Positions 8,298 through 16,666 of a DNA stretch of 64,000 nt are shown in pieces (the first letter of the stretch is position 1; the number at the start of each line of letters is the position of its first letter). The DNA comes from JAAYUJ01 sp963698165 (GTDB lineage: Bacteria > Desulfobacterota > Syntrophobacteria > Syntrophobacterales > Syntrophobacteraceae). The position numbers were made by a program, and so were the translations under genes. Where the stretch lies: assembly GCA_963698165.1 (NCBI GenBank), contig CAVOPT010000006.1, forward strand, positions 62,001-126,000, read 5' to 3'. The notes beneath the pieces are model-generated. The model was not told the DNA's origin. It did no database searches and saw nothing but the letters and a program-made list of their open reading frames with translations.

Positions 8298-9015
8298 GCA
8301 CACGTTTGACGAAATTCGAGAGACGGTCAACTGCCTGAAGTGGTTTTTGGTCAGTTTGAGGATTTCCGGGGTGGAGGTTCTCCCGAGAGGGTTCCATCCC
8401 TCTCTCACGCCGGCGGAAACCGACGATGAAGCACTCGATGACCCAATCAATGACGCCCCCGCCCTGAACGGCATCCGTCAAGAACTTGGGGACTGCCGAC
8501 GCTGCCGCCTCCACGAAGGGCGTAACCGCATCGTCTTCGGTGAAGGTGCCCCCGGAGCCCGTCTGGTTTTCGTGGGAGAGGGGCCCGGCTTCGAGGAAGA
8601 TCAGCAGGGACGCCCTTTCGTGGGGAAAGCGGGAAAGCTCCTCGACAGGATGATCCGCGCCATTGGGTTTCAGCGGGAGGAAGTCTACATCTGCAACGTC
8701 GTCAAGTGCCGGCCGCCCAGCAACAGGACACCGCAGCCCGATGAGATCGACGTGTGCTCCCCGTTTTTATTGCAGCAACTCCATGCCATCAACCCCACGG
8801 TCATCTGCGCCCTGGGCTCATGCGCGGTCCAAACCCTTCTTGCGACGACAAGCTCCGTTTCGCGACTGAGGGCAAGGGTGCATCACTGGCGTGGAATTCC
8901 GGTCATCTGCACTTTTCACCCAGCGTATCTGCTTCGCAATCCTTCTCAAAAGGAAGCCGCTTGGCGGGATCTGCTGGAAGTTCATCGTATTGTCCATGAA
9001 GGCCTGGGAGGTTGA
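8284..9015 (+). CDS. family 4 uracil-DNA glycosylase
   Basis: A base-excision repair enzyme that removes uracil from DNA, 243 residues. Motif A is GEGPGFEEDQQGRPFVGKAG, and the C-terminal motif FHPAYLLRNPSQK is characteristic. Likely [4Fe-4S] ligands are the pair in GDCRRC and the Cys residues in VVKCRPPSNR and IDVCSPF, which defines the iron-sulfur family 4 type. The N-terminal 60 residues are an extra segment often present in bacterial members. The start overlaps coaBC, and the stop is one base from the next ATG, so this is a compact operon. Confidence 0.92.
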   Translation: METTEHTFDEIRETVNCLKWFLVSLRISGVEVLPRGFHPSLTPAETDDEALDDPINDAPALNGIRQELGDCRRCRLHEGRNRIVFGEGAPGARLVFVGEGPGFEEDQQGRPFVGKAGKLLDRMIRAIGFQREEVYICNVVKCRPPSNRTPQPDEIDVCSPFLLQQLHAINPTVICALGSCAVQTLLATTSSVSRLRARVHHWRGIPVICTFHPAYLLRNPSQKEAAWRDLLEVHRIVHEGLGG

Positions 9016-9016
9016 G

Positions 9017-10336
9017 ATGACATCCCGCAAGAAGACGATCATCAGGTCGCTGTGCCTGGCTTTAGCCGCCCTGGGTTTCCTGAGCTTTGCAGCGGGGGTG
9101 AAATCCGAGGCGGACTCCGGCCATTACAGCGTCATCAAGGTCCAAGACACCATCAATCCCGGCGTGGAGGACTTCATCGAATATGCCATTCAAACGTCGG
9201 AAAAGGATGAAGCGAAACTCCTCATCATTCTGCTCGACACTCCCGGGGGGCTTCTCACGGCCACGCGGGGCATTGCGCAGGCCTTGCTGAACGCGAGCAT
9301 CCCCATCGTGGTCTTCATATACCCCAGCGGTGCTCAGGCAGCGTCGGCCGGGGTTTTCATCACAGCGGCGGCCGATATCGCCGCCATGGCCCCGGGCACC
9401 AACATAGGGGCGGCTCACCCCGTCACGACGGGCGGAGCCGATGTTCCCTCCACCATGAGTGAAAAGGTCCTGAACGATACGGTGGCGTTTGGCCGCAGTA
9501 TTGCCGACCAACGGGGCCGAAACGCGGACTGGTATGAACAGGCCATACGCAAGAGCGTCTCCATCACGGCCCAACAGGCCTTCACCCAGAATGTCATCGA
9601 TCTGGTCGCCGATGATCTTCCCGCGCTTCTCAAGCGATTGGACGGATGGGAACTCGAAAGGAAAGGCCAGAAAACGACCTTGAGCACCCTGGGCCTCGAG
9701 GAGCGGACCATATCGCCCGGATGGCAGCACGCGGTGCTGCGCGTCATCAGCAACCCGAACATCGCCTACCTCCTCCTCATGATCGGACTGGCGGGCCTGT
9801 ACTTCGAGCTTTCCCAACCGGGAGCCATCCTGCCGGGCGTCATTGGAGGCATTTCCCTCATCCTCGCCCTCTATGCCATGCAAACGCTTCCCGTCAATTA
9901 CGCGGGGTTCCTGCTGATTCTCTTGGCCATCCTCTTCTTCCTCCTCGAGATCAAAGTCGCCTCTTACGGCATGCTGAGCTTCGCCGGGGTGATCTCCTTG
10001 ATTCTCGGGTCACTGATGCTCTTCAGGGTTCCGGGCGCGACCACCCGTCTGGCCATGTCCGTTTTCATTCCTACCGTGCTGGTCGTATCCACATTCTTCG
10101 CCGCGGTTGCAGCAATCGCCTTTCGTGCACAAATTCGCAAGCCTCAAACAGGGGCGGACGGACTGGTGGGAGCTGTCGGGGAGGTCATGAACGACCTGGA
10201 CCTCCATGGCAAGGTCTTTGTGAGCGGGGAACTGTGGAACGCTGTCGCCGATGAGAAAATTATCGCGGGAGAGAAGGTTGAGGTGCTTTCAGTGGAGAAT
10301 TTGAAGTTGAAAGTCAAAAAGATCGGTGCTAAATAG
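9017..10336 (+). CDS. NfeD-family membrane serine protease (ClpP class)
   Basis: A long-form NfeD protein of 439 residues, thought to cleave or regulate membrane partners with stomatin-like proteins. A signal sequence (1-25) is followed by a ClpP-type protease domain with DTPGGLLTATRGIAQALLN, SGAQAASAGVFITAAADIAA (the second Ser being the likely nucleophile) and GTNIGAAHPV. Then come several membrane helices (about 245-380) and a C-terminal OB-fold (GLVGAVGEVMNDLDLHGKVF). GGGAGGTTGAG precedes the ATG. The slipin gene 62 nt downstream is its classical partner. Confidence 0.93.
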   Translation: MTSRKKTIIRSLCLALAALGFLSFAAGVKSEADSGHYSVIKVQDTINPGVEDFIEYAIQTSEKDEAKLLIILLDTPGGLLTATRGIAQALLNASIPIVVFIYPSGAQAASAGVFITAAADIAAMAPGTNIGAAHPVTTGGADVPSTMSEKVLNDTVAFGRSIADQRGRNADWYEQAIRKSVSITAQQAFTQNVIDLVADDLPALLKRLDGWELERKGQKTTLSTLGLEERTISPGWQHAVLRVISNPNIAYLLLMIGLAGLYFELSQPGAILPGVIGGISLILALYAMQTLPVNYAGFLLILLAILFFLLEIKVASYGMLSFAGVISLILGSLMLFRVPGATTRLAMSVFIPTVLVVSTFFAAVAAIAFRAQIRKPQTGADGLVGAVGEVMNDLDLHGKVFVSGELWNAVADEKIIAGEKVEVLSVENLKLKVKKIGAK

Positions 10337-10398
10337 AGTGAATTATTTCTCTAATTCCTTTCCAAGATAAGGGGAAGGACGGATCAAGGAGGGGGGAA

Positions 10399-11208
10399 AT
10401 GTCTTCGATGTACGGCATCGCGGTTGTCGTCATTCTCGTGGTTCTCTTTCTTGCAAACGCCATTCGCATTCTGAACGAATATGAACGTGGTGTGATATTC
10501 CGGCTCGGTCGGGTCATTCACGCGAAAGGGCCCGGCTTGATCCTCCTCATTCCTTACGTCGACCGGATGGTCAAGGTGAGTCTGAGGCTGATTGCAACGG
10601 ATGTACCCCCACAGGACGTGATCACCCGGGACAATGTTTCCGTTAAGGTGAGCGCCGTCATCTACTTTCGGGTCATAGACCCGGTCAAATCCATCATCTC
10701 CGTCGAGAATTATCTCTACGCCACGAGCCAGCTTGCCCAGACCACTCTGCGGAGCGTCTGCGGACAGGGGGAGCTCGACGACCTGCTCTCGGAGCGCGAC
10801 AAGGTCAACGCCCACATCCAGGAGATCCTCGACAGACACACCGAGCCCTGGGGCATCAAGGTGATGGTGGTGGAGCTCAAGCAAATCGATCTCCCCATTG
10901 AAATGCAGCGGGCCATGGCCAAGCAGGCGGAAGCCGAACGGGAACGAAGGTCGAAGGTGATCGGGGCGGAGGGAGAATTCCAGGCGGCTTCCAAATTGGC
11001 CGACGCGGCGCGCATCATTCAGGATGCTCCCGTTGCCCTGCAGCTTCGGTATCTGCAGACACTGAGAGAAATTGCGTCGGAGAACAACTCCACCACCCTT
11101 TTCCCTATCCCCATCGATGTTTTCAAGCCGTTCATGGCCATCGCTGAAATGATCGAAAAGGAAAAATTCAAGGCTCAGGAGAAACTGGAGATTAAGGAGC
11201 AGACTTGA
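10399..11208 (+). CDS. slipin/stomatin-family SPFH-domain protein
   Basis: A membrane scaffold protein of the prohibitin/stomatin class, 269 residues. One N-terminal membrane segment (about 5-22) leads into an SPFH domain beginning NEYERGVIFRLGRV, with PPQDVITRDNVSVKV and YRVIDP-like FRVIDPVKSI, then a coiled-coil (AMAKQAEAERERRSKVIGAE) and a C-terminal oligomerisation segment. Pairing with NfeD immediately upstream is the widespread conserved arrangement. AAGGAGGGGGG is the ribosome site. The stop codon overlaps the next ATG by one base. Confidence 0.94.
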   Translation: MSSMYGIAVVVILVVLFLANAIRILNEYERGVIFRLGRVIHAKGPGLILLIPYVDRMVKVSLRLIATDVPPQDVITRDNVSVKVSAVIYFRVIDPVKSIISVENYLYATSQLAQTTLRSVCGQGELDDLLSERDKVNAHIQEILDRHTEPWGIKVMVVELKQIDLPIEMQRAMAKQAEAERERRSKVIGAEGEFQAASKLADAARIIQDAPVALQLRYLQTLREIASENNSTTLFPIPIDVFKPFMAIAEMIEKEKFKAQEKLEIKEQT

Positions 11209-11540
11209 TGGGCAAGAAGAAAGAGAAGGAAAAAAAGGAAAAGCCTCTCGACAAGCTGACGGCAAAGGAACTCCGGGAAATGGGTCTCGCCCTCGGGAGC
11301 ATTGTCGGGGTTCACGGCATGAACAAGATGGAGCTCGTCACGGCCATCAAGGAAGCGAAGGGGATTGTTGACGAGGGTCGCACCAAGAAGGCGGGCATCG
11401 ACGTGAGGGGCATCAAGGCCAAGATCCGGGAGCTCAAGGCCAAGCGCATCGAGGCCAAGGATGCCGGGAATCCCAAGCTGGCGGACGCTTTCAGGCGACG
11501 CGTCAGCAATCTGAAGAAGAAGACCCGCCGAGCGGCTTGA
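11208..11540 (+). CDS. Rho N-terminal-domain small protein
   Basis: A 110-residue basic protein. After a Lys-rich start (MGKKKEKEKKEKP) comes a segment resembling the N-terminal domain of transcription terminator Rho: LDKLTAKELREMGLAL, then GVHGMNKMELVTAIKEA. A Lys/Arg-rich helical tail (IKAKIRELKAKRIEAKDAG) follows. Such domains bind nucleic acid, but no function is established for stand-alone versions. Its ATG overlaps the slipin stop (TGATG), so it is translationally coupled to the nfeD-slipin pair. Confidence 0.78.
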   Translation: MGKKKEKEKKEKPLDKLTAKELREMGLALGSIVGVHGMNKMELVTAIKEAKGIVDEGRTKKAGIDVRGIKAKIRELKAKRIEAKDAGNPKLADAFRRRVSNLKKKTRRAA

Positions 11541-11570
11541 GCATTTGCTCTGCGCTGATTTTGAGGAGCC

Positions 11571-12125
11571 ATGACGCGAGGGGAAGCTCTCAGCATTTTC
11601 GAGTCTCACATCGAGTCGGATGTTCTGCGGAAGCATTGCCTGGCTACCGAGGCCATCATGCGCGAGTTGGCCAGGAGGTTTCAGGAAGACCGGGATCTTT
11701 GGGGACTGGTGGGGTTGCTCCACGATCTGGATTTCGAAATCACCCGGGACAATCCTTCCGGTCACGGCTTGAAAACGGCCGAATTGCTTGAGCCTTACCG
11801 ACTGCCGGTGGAAGCCGTTGAGGCCATCATGCGCCACAATGCCGAGGCTCTGCAGTTGCAGCGCGAAACCAGGCTCGACTTTGCCTTGACCTGCGCCGAA
11901 ACCATCACCGGGCTGATCGTGGCGGCAACTCTGGTCCACCCGGACAAGAAGATCGAGCGCCTGACGCCTCAGTCCGTGAGGAAACGCATGAAGAGCAAGG
12001 ACTTCGCTCGCAACGTGAACCGGGAACACGTGGCATTGTGCGAGCGGATTGACATACCGCTTATGGACTTCATCGAGCTCAGCATCGGGGCCATGACATC
12101 CATAAGCGCCCAGTTGGGACTTTGA
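11571..12125 (+). CDS. HD-domain phosphohydrolase-like protein
   Basis: A cytoplasmic 184-residue HD-superfamily protein. Metal-binding elements are His in LRKHCLATEA, the His-Asp pair in GLLHDLDFEITRD, the downstream His in SGHGLKTAELL, and a helix with MRHNAEAL; later comes LTCAETITGLIVAATLV. Many close relatives are annotated only as HD-domain proteins, so the substrate is unknown. TTGAGGAGCC precedes the ATG. It ends 46 nt before the small gene that opens the propionate block. Confidence 0.85.
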   Translation: MTRGEALSIFESHIESDVLRKHCLATEAIMRELARRFQEDRDLWGLVGLLHDLDFEITRDNPSGHGLKTAELLEPYRLPVEAVEAIMRHNAEALQLQRETRLDFALTCAETITGLIVAATLVHPDKKIERLTPQSVRKRMKSKDFARNVNREHVALCERIDIPLMDFIELSIGAMTSISAQLGL

Positions 12126-12171
12126 CGCGCTCATTGGACCGAAAATGGCTCAAACTGACGAGGAGGAGTGA

Positions 12172-12369
12172 ATGGAGCTGAACAAGAAGGTGGTTGTTGC
12201 GATTGCTTCTGCAATTGGCAGTTACATCCAGGAGGAGGAGGCCGCTTTGGCTTTCCAAGAGAAAAGTCTTGCGCAAAGGCCCCCCCAAGCCTATAGTCCG
12301 TACGCCATGGCGGGGCGCCTGGCTGCGATGAATGCGCGGTGGACCTGGCAGATGCGTCTGGTTCGCTAA
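12172..12369 (+). CDS. small protein preceding the carboxyltransferase (OadG-like position)
   Basis: A 65-residue protein: an amphipathic helix (MELNKKVVVAIASAIGSYIQ), an acidic patch EEE, a Pro-rich linker (RPPQAYSPYAMAGRL) and a short basic tail. Small proteins of this shape often sit next to biotin-dependent carboxyltransferase genes in Deltaproteobacteria, and I read it as an accessory subunit; that is inference. GAGGAGGAGTGA precedes the ATG. A 232-bp gap without a recognisable gene separates it from the carboxyltransferase. Confidence 0.7.
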   Translation: MELNKKVVVAIASAIGSYIQEEEAALAFQEKSLAQRPPQAYSPYAMAGRLAAMNARWTWQMRLVR

Positions 12370-12601
12370 CCATGGAGGAGCGCGGAAGCGAGGCATCCTT
12401 GATGAGACAATTTTTCATTGGACATGATCGGTCGAGCGTCGGCAAGGCAGTGAGTGCGCAGACTCGATCGGTTTTCCATATCCCAGGGATTCCCGGAGAA
12501 TTCAACGGTGTGTGGCCTCTGATGCGGATATGGATGCTGGAGCTGAAGCTGGCTGGGGTGAGCTGAGTGGGATCTCGAGAACGGAACAGAAGGAGATGAG
12601 T

Positions 12602-14584
12602 ATGGATAAGGAAAGGCAACACGGCACATCATTGATCGCGATGCTTATCGACGAACCGCCTGTCAAAGTGGACAATCCTATCAAGATAGGCGATCTGACC
12701 TGCCGCGATGGTCATCAATCCCTTTTTGCCACGCGTGGAAGAACGGAAGACATTTTGCCCATCGCCGAAAAAATGAACGAAATCGGCTACTGGTCGATGG
12801 AAGTGTGGGGCGGGGCAACATTCGACACCATGCATCGTTTTCTCAATGAAGATCCATGGGAGCGAATCCGGCAACTGAAGAAAGTTCTCACAAAGACCCC
12901 CATGATGATGCTGCTGCGCGGCCAAAACCTGGTTGGGTACAGAAACTATGCCGACGACTTTGCGGAAGCTTTCACGGAACGGGCTGCCATCAATGGTATC
13001 GATGTGTTTCGTACCTTTGATGCACTCAATGATTTCCGAAACTTCGAAGCCGTCATCAAGCCCATCAAGAAGCTCGGCAAGCATTTTCAGGGCACCATCT
13101 GCTACTCCCTGACCGAACGGCGCATGGGCGGCCCGGTTTACAACTTGGATTATTACATCAATAAGGCCAAGCAACTGGAAGACATGGGATCAGACAGCAT
13201 CTGCATCAAGGATATGGCCGGATTGATCGCTCCCTATGATGCCTATTACCTGGTCAAAGCCCTCAAAGAGAATGTCAAGCCTCCGATCCATCTGCACAGC
13301 CATTTCACCTCGGGCATGGCGGACCTCGCCCTGCTCAAGGCCATCGAAGCGGGCGTTGACATTGTGGACACCTGCCTCTCCCCCTGGGCATTCCGCAGTT
13401 CGCACCCGGCCATCGAGCCTCTGGTCGTCTCCCTGAGAAACACCAACCGTGACACCGGCTTTGACCTCCTCAAGCTGGCCGAATGCAGTGAGTTTTTTGA
13501 GAAGATGTCCCCCAAGTACCGCCATCTGCTCGATGACCGCATGTCCATCATCGACATCAACGTTCTCCTTCACCAGACACCTGGTGGGATGCTGTCCAAC
13601 CTGATCAATCAACTCCGGGAGATGGGCGCCTCCGACCGCCTGACCGATGTGTTCGAGGCACTGCCCCGGGTCCGCAAGGAAATGGGCCAGGTGCCACTGG
13701 TCACCCCCACAAGCCAGATCGTTGGGATCCAGGCTGTGAACAATGTTTTGTTCGACACGCCGGAAGAGCGCTACAAGATGATTTCGGCCCAGAGCAAGGA
13801 CCTTTTCTACGGCCTCTATGGTGAGACTCCTGCCCCTCTGGATCCCGAAATCCAGAAGAAGGCCCTCAAGGGCTATCCCAAGGGTGAGACCCCCATTACC
13901 TGCCGCCCGGGCGAGATCATCCCTGCCGAGATGCCCAAGAACTTGGAGGAGACAAAAGGGATCGCCAAGGACATTGACGACACCATCATCTATGGCATGT
14001 ACCCCATGACGGGAATGCGGTTCCTCAAGTGGAAATACGGCCAGGAGCCCGTGCCCAAGGAAGTCATGCCCAAGACTCTCGAGGATTGCGCCCGTGAGCA
14101 GGCTCTCATCAAAAAGGCCCTAGCGGGAGATCTCGTCGAGAAGCCTAAGAAGGAAGCACCCGAAAAAGGTGCAGGCATCCGGGAATTCAGCGTGTTCGTT
14201 GACGGCGAGTTCTTCAAGGTTGAAGTGGAGCAGACCGGTGGTGCCGCTCCCGTGGTCACCTCCATCGCTCCCGCGGCCCCGCGTGCCGTGGCTCCGGCCC
14301 CGAAGCCCGCCGCCGCACCCGCCGCGGCCCCGGCGGCAGCGCCCGTCGTCGCTGCCGCGCCTGTCGCTGGAGGCACCAAGCTGGAATCCCCCATGCCGGG
14401 CATGGTCATTCGCTACGAGGTGAAGGAAGGCGACACCGTCAAGGAAGGTGACACCATCATGATCCTTGAAGCCATGAAGATGGAGAACTCCCTGCCAAGC
14501 CCGGCAGCCGGAGTGATCAAGCAGATCTGCTGCAAGGAAGGCCAGAGTGTTCAGAAGGGTGATCTTCTTGCTGTCATCGGGTAG
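12602..14584 (+). CDS. biotin-dependent carboxyltransferase fused to biotin carrier (transcarboxylase 5S-1.3S / PycB / OadA type)
   Basis: Transfers a carboxyl group between a biotin prosthetic group and pyruvate/oxaloacetate. It has 660 residues: an HMGL-like TIM-barrel carboxyltransferase domain (about 20-290; LTCRDGHQSLFATR, metal site LHSHFTSG), a conserved carboxylase domain (about 300-480), an Ala/Pro hinge (about 555-590) and a biotinyl domain with EAMKMEN (biotin-Lys 626). In propionate oxidisers this enzyme couples methylmalonyl-CoA decarboxylation to pyruvate carboxylation (transcarboxylase); the adjacent mdh and mutase genes support that role. Oxaloacetate decarboxylase alpha is the alternative. 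The start at 12602 lies six bases after AAGGAG. Confidence 0.88.
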   Translation: MDKERQHGTSLIAMLIDEPPVKVDNPIKIGDLTCRDGHQSLFATRGRTEDILPIAEKMNEIGYWSMEVWGGATFDTMHRFLNEDPWERIRQLKKVLTKTPMMMLLRGQNLVGYRNYADDFAEAFTERAAINGIDVFRTFDALNDFRNFEAVIKPIKKLGKHFQGTICYSLTERRMGGPVYNLDYYINKAKQLEDMGSDSICIKDMAGLIAPYDAYYLVKALKENVKPPIHLHSHFTSGMADLALLKAIEAGVDIVDTCLSPWAFRSSHPAIEPLVVSLRNTNRDTGFDLLKLAECSEFFEKMSPKYRHLLDDRMSIIDINVLLHQTPGGMLSNLINQLREMGASDRLTDVFEALPRVRKEMGQVPLVTPTSQIVGIQAVNNVLFDTPEERYKMISAQSKDLFYGLYGETPAPLDPEIQKKALKGYPKGETPITCRPGEIIPAEMPKNLEETKGIAKDIDDTIIYGMYPMTGMRFLKWKYGQEPVPKEVMPKTLEDCAREQALIKKALAGDLVEKPKKEAPEKGAGIREFSVFVDGEFFKVEVEQTGGAAPVVTSIAPAAPRAVAPAPKPAAAPAAAPAAAPVVAAAPVAGGTKLESPMPGMVIRYEVKEGDTVKEGDTIMILEAMKMENSLPSPAAGVIKQICCKEGQSVQKGDLLAVIG

Positions 14585-14625
14585 TGGATATCCATTCGAA
14601 CTCAAGCGAGAGAGGAGTATTTGAA

Positions 14626-15615
14626 ATGGCCAAAAAACCCGTACGCGTTACCGTCACCGGCGCCGCAGGCCAGATTGGTTATGCCCTGGTGTTCCGCGTC
14701 GCCAGTGGTCAAATGCTGGGGCCGGACCAGCCGATCATCCTGCAGATGCTGGAACTGCCCATAGAAAAGATCCAGATTGCCCTCAAGGGCGTCATGATGG
14801 AACTGGAAGACTGCGCATTCCCGCTGCTGGCGGGTATGGTCGGCACGGGCGACCCCAAGGTCGCCTTCAAAGACGCCGACTACGCCATGCTGGTTGGCGC
14901 AAAGCCCCGGGGCCCCGGCATGGAGCGCAAGGATCTGCTGATGGATAACGCCAAGATCTTCATCGAGCAGGGCAAGGCGATGAACGAAGTGGCGTCGCGG
15001 GACATCCGTGTCATCGTTGTCGGCAACCCCGCCAACACCAACTCCTGGATCGCCATGAAGTCGGCCCCCGATCTGCCCAAGGCCAATTTCACATCCATGA
15101 TGCGCCTCGACCACAACCGCGCCATGTCGCAGATTGCCGCCAAGACCGGCAAGGCAGTGGCCGATGTCGAGAAGATGATCGTGTGGGGCAACCATTCGCC
15201 CACCATGTACCCTGATATCCGTTTTGCAACCATCGGTGGCGTGCCCGCGCCCAAGCTGGTGAATGACGAAAACTGGTATCGCAACGAGTACATCCCCAAG
15301 GTGGGCAAGCGAGGCGCGGCGATCATCGAAGCCCGCGGCCTCTCCTCCGCCGCTTCCGCCGCCAACGCCGCCATCGACCACATGCACGACTGGGCCATCG
15401 GCACCAGCGGCAAGTGGGTGACGATGGGCATTGTGTCCGACGGTTCCTACGGGATCCCTGAAGGCACGATGTACGGTGTCCCCGTCACATGCACCCCCGG
15501 CAAGTACGAGAGAGTTACAGGGCTGGAGATCGACGCCTTCTCCCGTGAGAAGATGGACTTCACTCTGAAGGAACTGCTGGAGGAACAGGCCGGAGTCAAG
15601 GAGATGCTCAAGTAG
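14626..15615 (+). CDS. mdh: malate dehydrogenase (cytosolic-type)
   Basis: An NAD-dependent enzyme interconverting malate and oxaloacetate, 329 residues. The Rossmann start is VTVTGAAGQIGYALVFRVAS. The catalytic region includes GNPANTNSWIAMKSAPDLP, MMRLDHNRAMSQIA and the active-site His segment IVWGNHSPTMYPD, the pattern of the type 2 (cytosolic-like) family. It lies 41 nt after the carboxyltransferase and supplies or consumes its oxaloacetate. AGAGAGGAG is the ribosome site. Two hairpins follow, the second a good terminator. Confidence 0.95.
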   Translation: MAKKPVRVTVTGAAGQIGYALVFRVASGQMLGPDQPIILQMLELPIEKIQIALKGVMMELEDCAFPLLAGMVGTGDPKVAFKDADYAMLVGAKPRGPGMERKDLLMDNAKIFIEQGKAMNEVASRDIRVIVVGNPANTNSWIAMKSAPDLPKANFTSMMRLDHNRAMSQIAAKTGKAVADVEKMIVWGNHSPTMYPDIRFATIGGVPAPKLVNDENWYRNEYIPKVGKRGAAIIEARGLSSAASAANAAIDHMHDWAIGTSGKWVTMGIVSDGSYGIPEGTMYGVPVTCTPGKYERVTGLEIDAFSREKMDFTLKELLEEQAGVKEMLK

Positions 15616-15632
15616 CTCTTTCTCCAACCACA

Positions 15633-15677
15633 GGGGAGAGGAGACCCACTCGCCAAGGCGTGCGGAAGCCTCTCCCC
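15633..15677 (+). repeat. inverted repeat downstream of mdh
   Basis: GGGGAGAGG (15633-15641) pairs perfectly with CCTCTCCCC (15669-15677) across a 27-nt loop. There is no T-run after it. It may protect the mRNA end or be a REP-like element. Confidence 0.6.
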
Positions 15678-15713
15678 TCCAGTTGGCTCGTCCTGGTCAT
15701 TGATCGAATCATG

Positions 15714-15742
15714 AAGGCGGCATTCGTGCCGCCTTTTCTTTC
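15714..15742 (+). terminator. rho-independent terminator of the carboxyltransferase-mdh transcript
   Basis: AAGGCGGCA (15714-15722), tetraloop TTCG, TGCCGCCTT (15727-15735), then TTCTTTC. A nine-pair stem with a UUCG loop is very stable. Confidence 0.9.
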
Positions 15743-15804
15743 GTTCTTCGGTGGATGGTCTGTCTTACAATGTCGTCCATTTCACCACCCGATGCATCCC
15801 GCCA

Positions 15805-16173
15805 TCACCCCTTGCCCTGAATCTTCTCGAACTTGATGACCGCTTCCTGCTTCAACCGGTTCAGCAGTCTCTCGAGTACGGGCAGCACGTTCTCCCGGAT
15901 GTCACCCGCGACCACGAGGAGCATCACGTCGTCACCGATCTTGCGCCTGCCTGTGAAGAGGTGTGTCTCCACCGCCGCGATTCCTGGCTGGGCGCGCATC
16001 TCCCCGACGATTGCCTCCCACTTTTCGCGATCGACATCCACGTCCAGGTATTCCGCAGCCAGCCCGGCCCTGGAAGTTCCCCGCACGACCCCGTTGTGAC
16101 ACACGATCATGCCCACTTCCATGGGGTCAGTTTCCCTTTTCACCTTGTCCACCAGTTCCTGAAGGTTCGGCAT
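15805..16173 (-). CDS. MoaE-like molybdopterin synthase catalytic subunit family protein
   Basis: A 122-residue protein with the MoaE fold pattern: GMIVCHNGVVRGTSRAG near the start, then LDVDVDREKWEAIVGEMRAQ, then VETHLFTGRRKIGDDVMLLV, a degenerate form of the MoaE motif in which His and Arg contact the molybdopterin precursor. MoaE inserts the dithiolene sulfurs in molybdopterin. The divergence means a MoaE-like paralogue is possible. It lies reversed inside the propionate block, convergent with mdh and divergent from the mutase, and looks like an unrelated insertion into the pathway locus. Confidence 0.68.
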   Translation of the reverse strand: MPNLQELVDKVKRETDPMEVGMIVCHNGVVRGTSRAGLAAEYLDVDVDREKWEAIVGEMRAQPGIAAVETHLFTGRRKIGDDVMLLVVAGDIRENVLPVLERLLNRLKQEAVIKFEKIQGKG

Positions 16174-16666
16174 GGTCGTCTCCTTGTTTGACGCAGAATG
16201 TGCGAGAGCCCTGTTTCATTATCCTAACGAGGCCGCTAAAAACCTCTTTGCGGGGCCTCTTCCGGAGCTTGGCGGAAGAGCCGGCCCCCGCGGCTTCCTC
16301 TCAAAATAATGCCTGTGAGGGGGCGCTTGCAGAAGCGTGCTAACCTTCACATGGCTTTCTTCCTCCGACATCAATTCTGTTGATTCTTCCATTCCTTGCT
16401 GCTATAGAATTTAATTGAATTTCTCTGCACGTTTCTAGACCCATTGATCGGATTTGTTGCGGTTGGCTAAGGTGAACGGTTGAATCTCATTAACCCCCCA
16501 TCTCCATTCATTGATCCTGCCAAGGCCCGTTTTTGCAGCCCTTCACAACTGGGGGGCGAAAGGGGGTTGCGGCACTTGAGCTGTCCGGTTCGTGCTTTTT
16601 TTAACAGAGTCCCCTGGGAAAGACCAGTGGATGCATCGTGTGGAAATCGCGTTGAGGAGGGTAAGC
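16174..16666. other. 493-bp intergenic region upstream of methylmalonyl-CoA mutase
   Basis: It holds a GC-rich interrupted inverted repeat (about 16250-16300: GCGGGGCCTCTTCCG facing CGGAAGAGCCGGCCCCCGC) and a sigma70-type promoter (separate entry). I looked for a cobalamin-riboswitch B12 box, because the mutase is a B12 enzyme, and saw none. Confidence 0.5.
16380..16408 (+). promoter_or_regulatory. predicted sigma70 promoter for the mutase genes
   Basis: TTGATT (16380-16385), a 17-nt spacer, then TATAGA (16403-16408). This gives a leader of about 250 nt before the ATG at 16667. Confidence 0.5.

Noticed and set aside
16174..16666. Possible cobalamin riboswitch before the B12-dependent mutase
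   Set aside because: No B12 box or the expected conserved junctions were seen; the GC-rich hairpin alone is not evidence.
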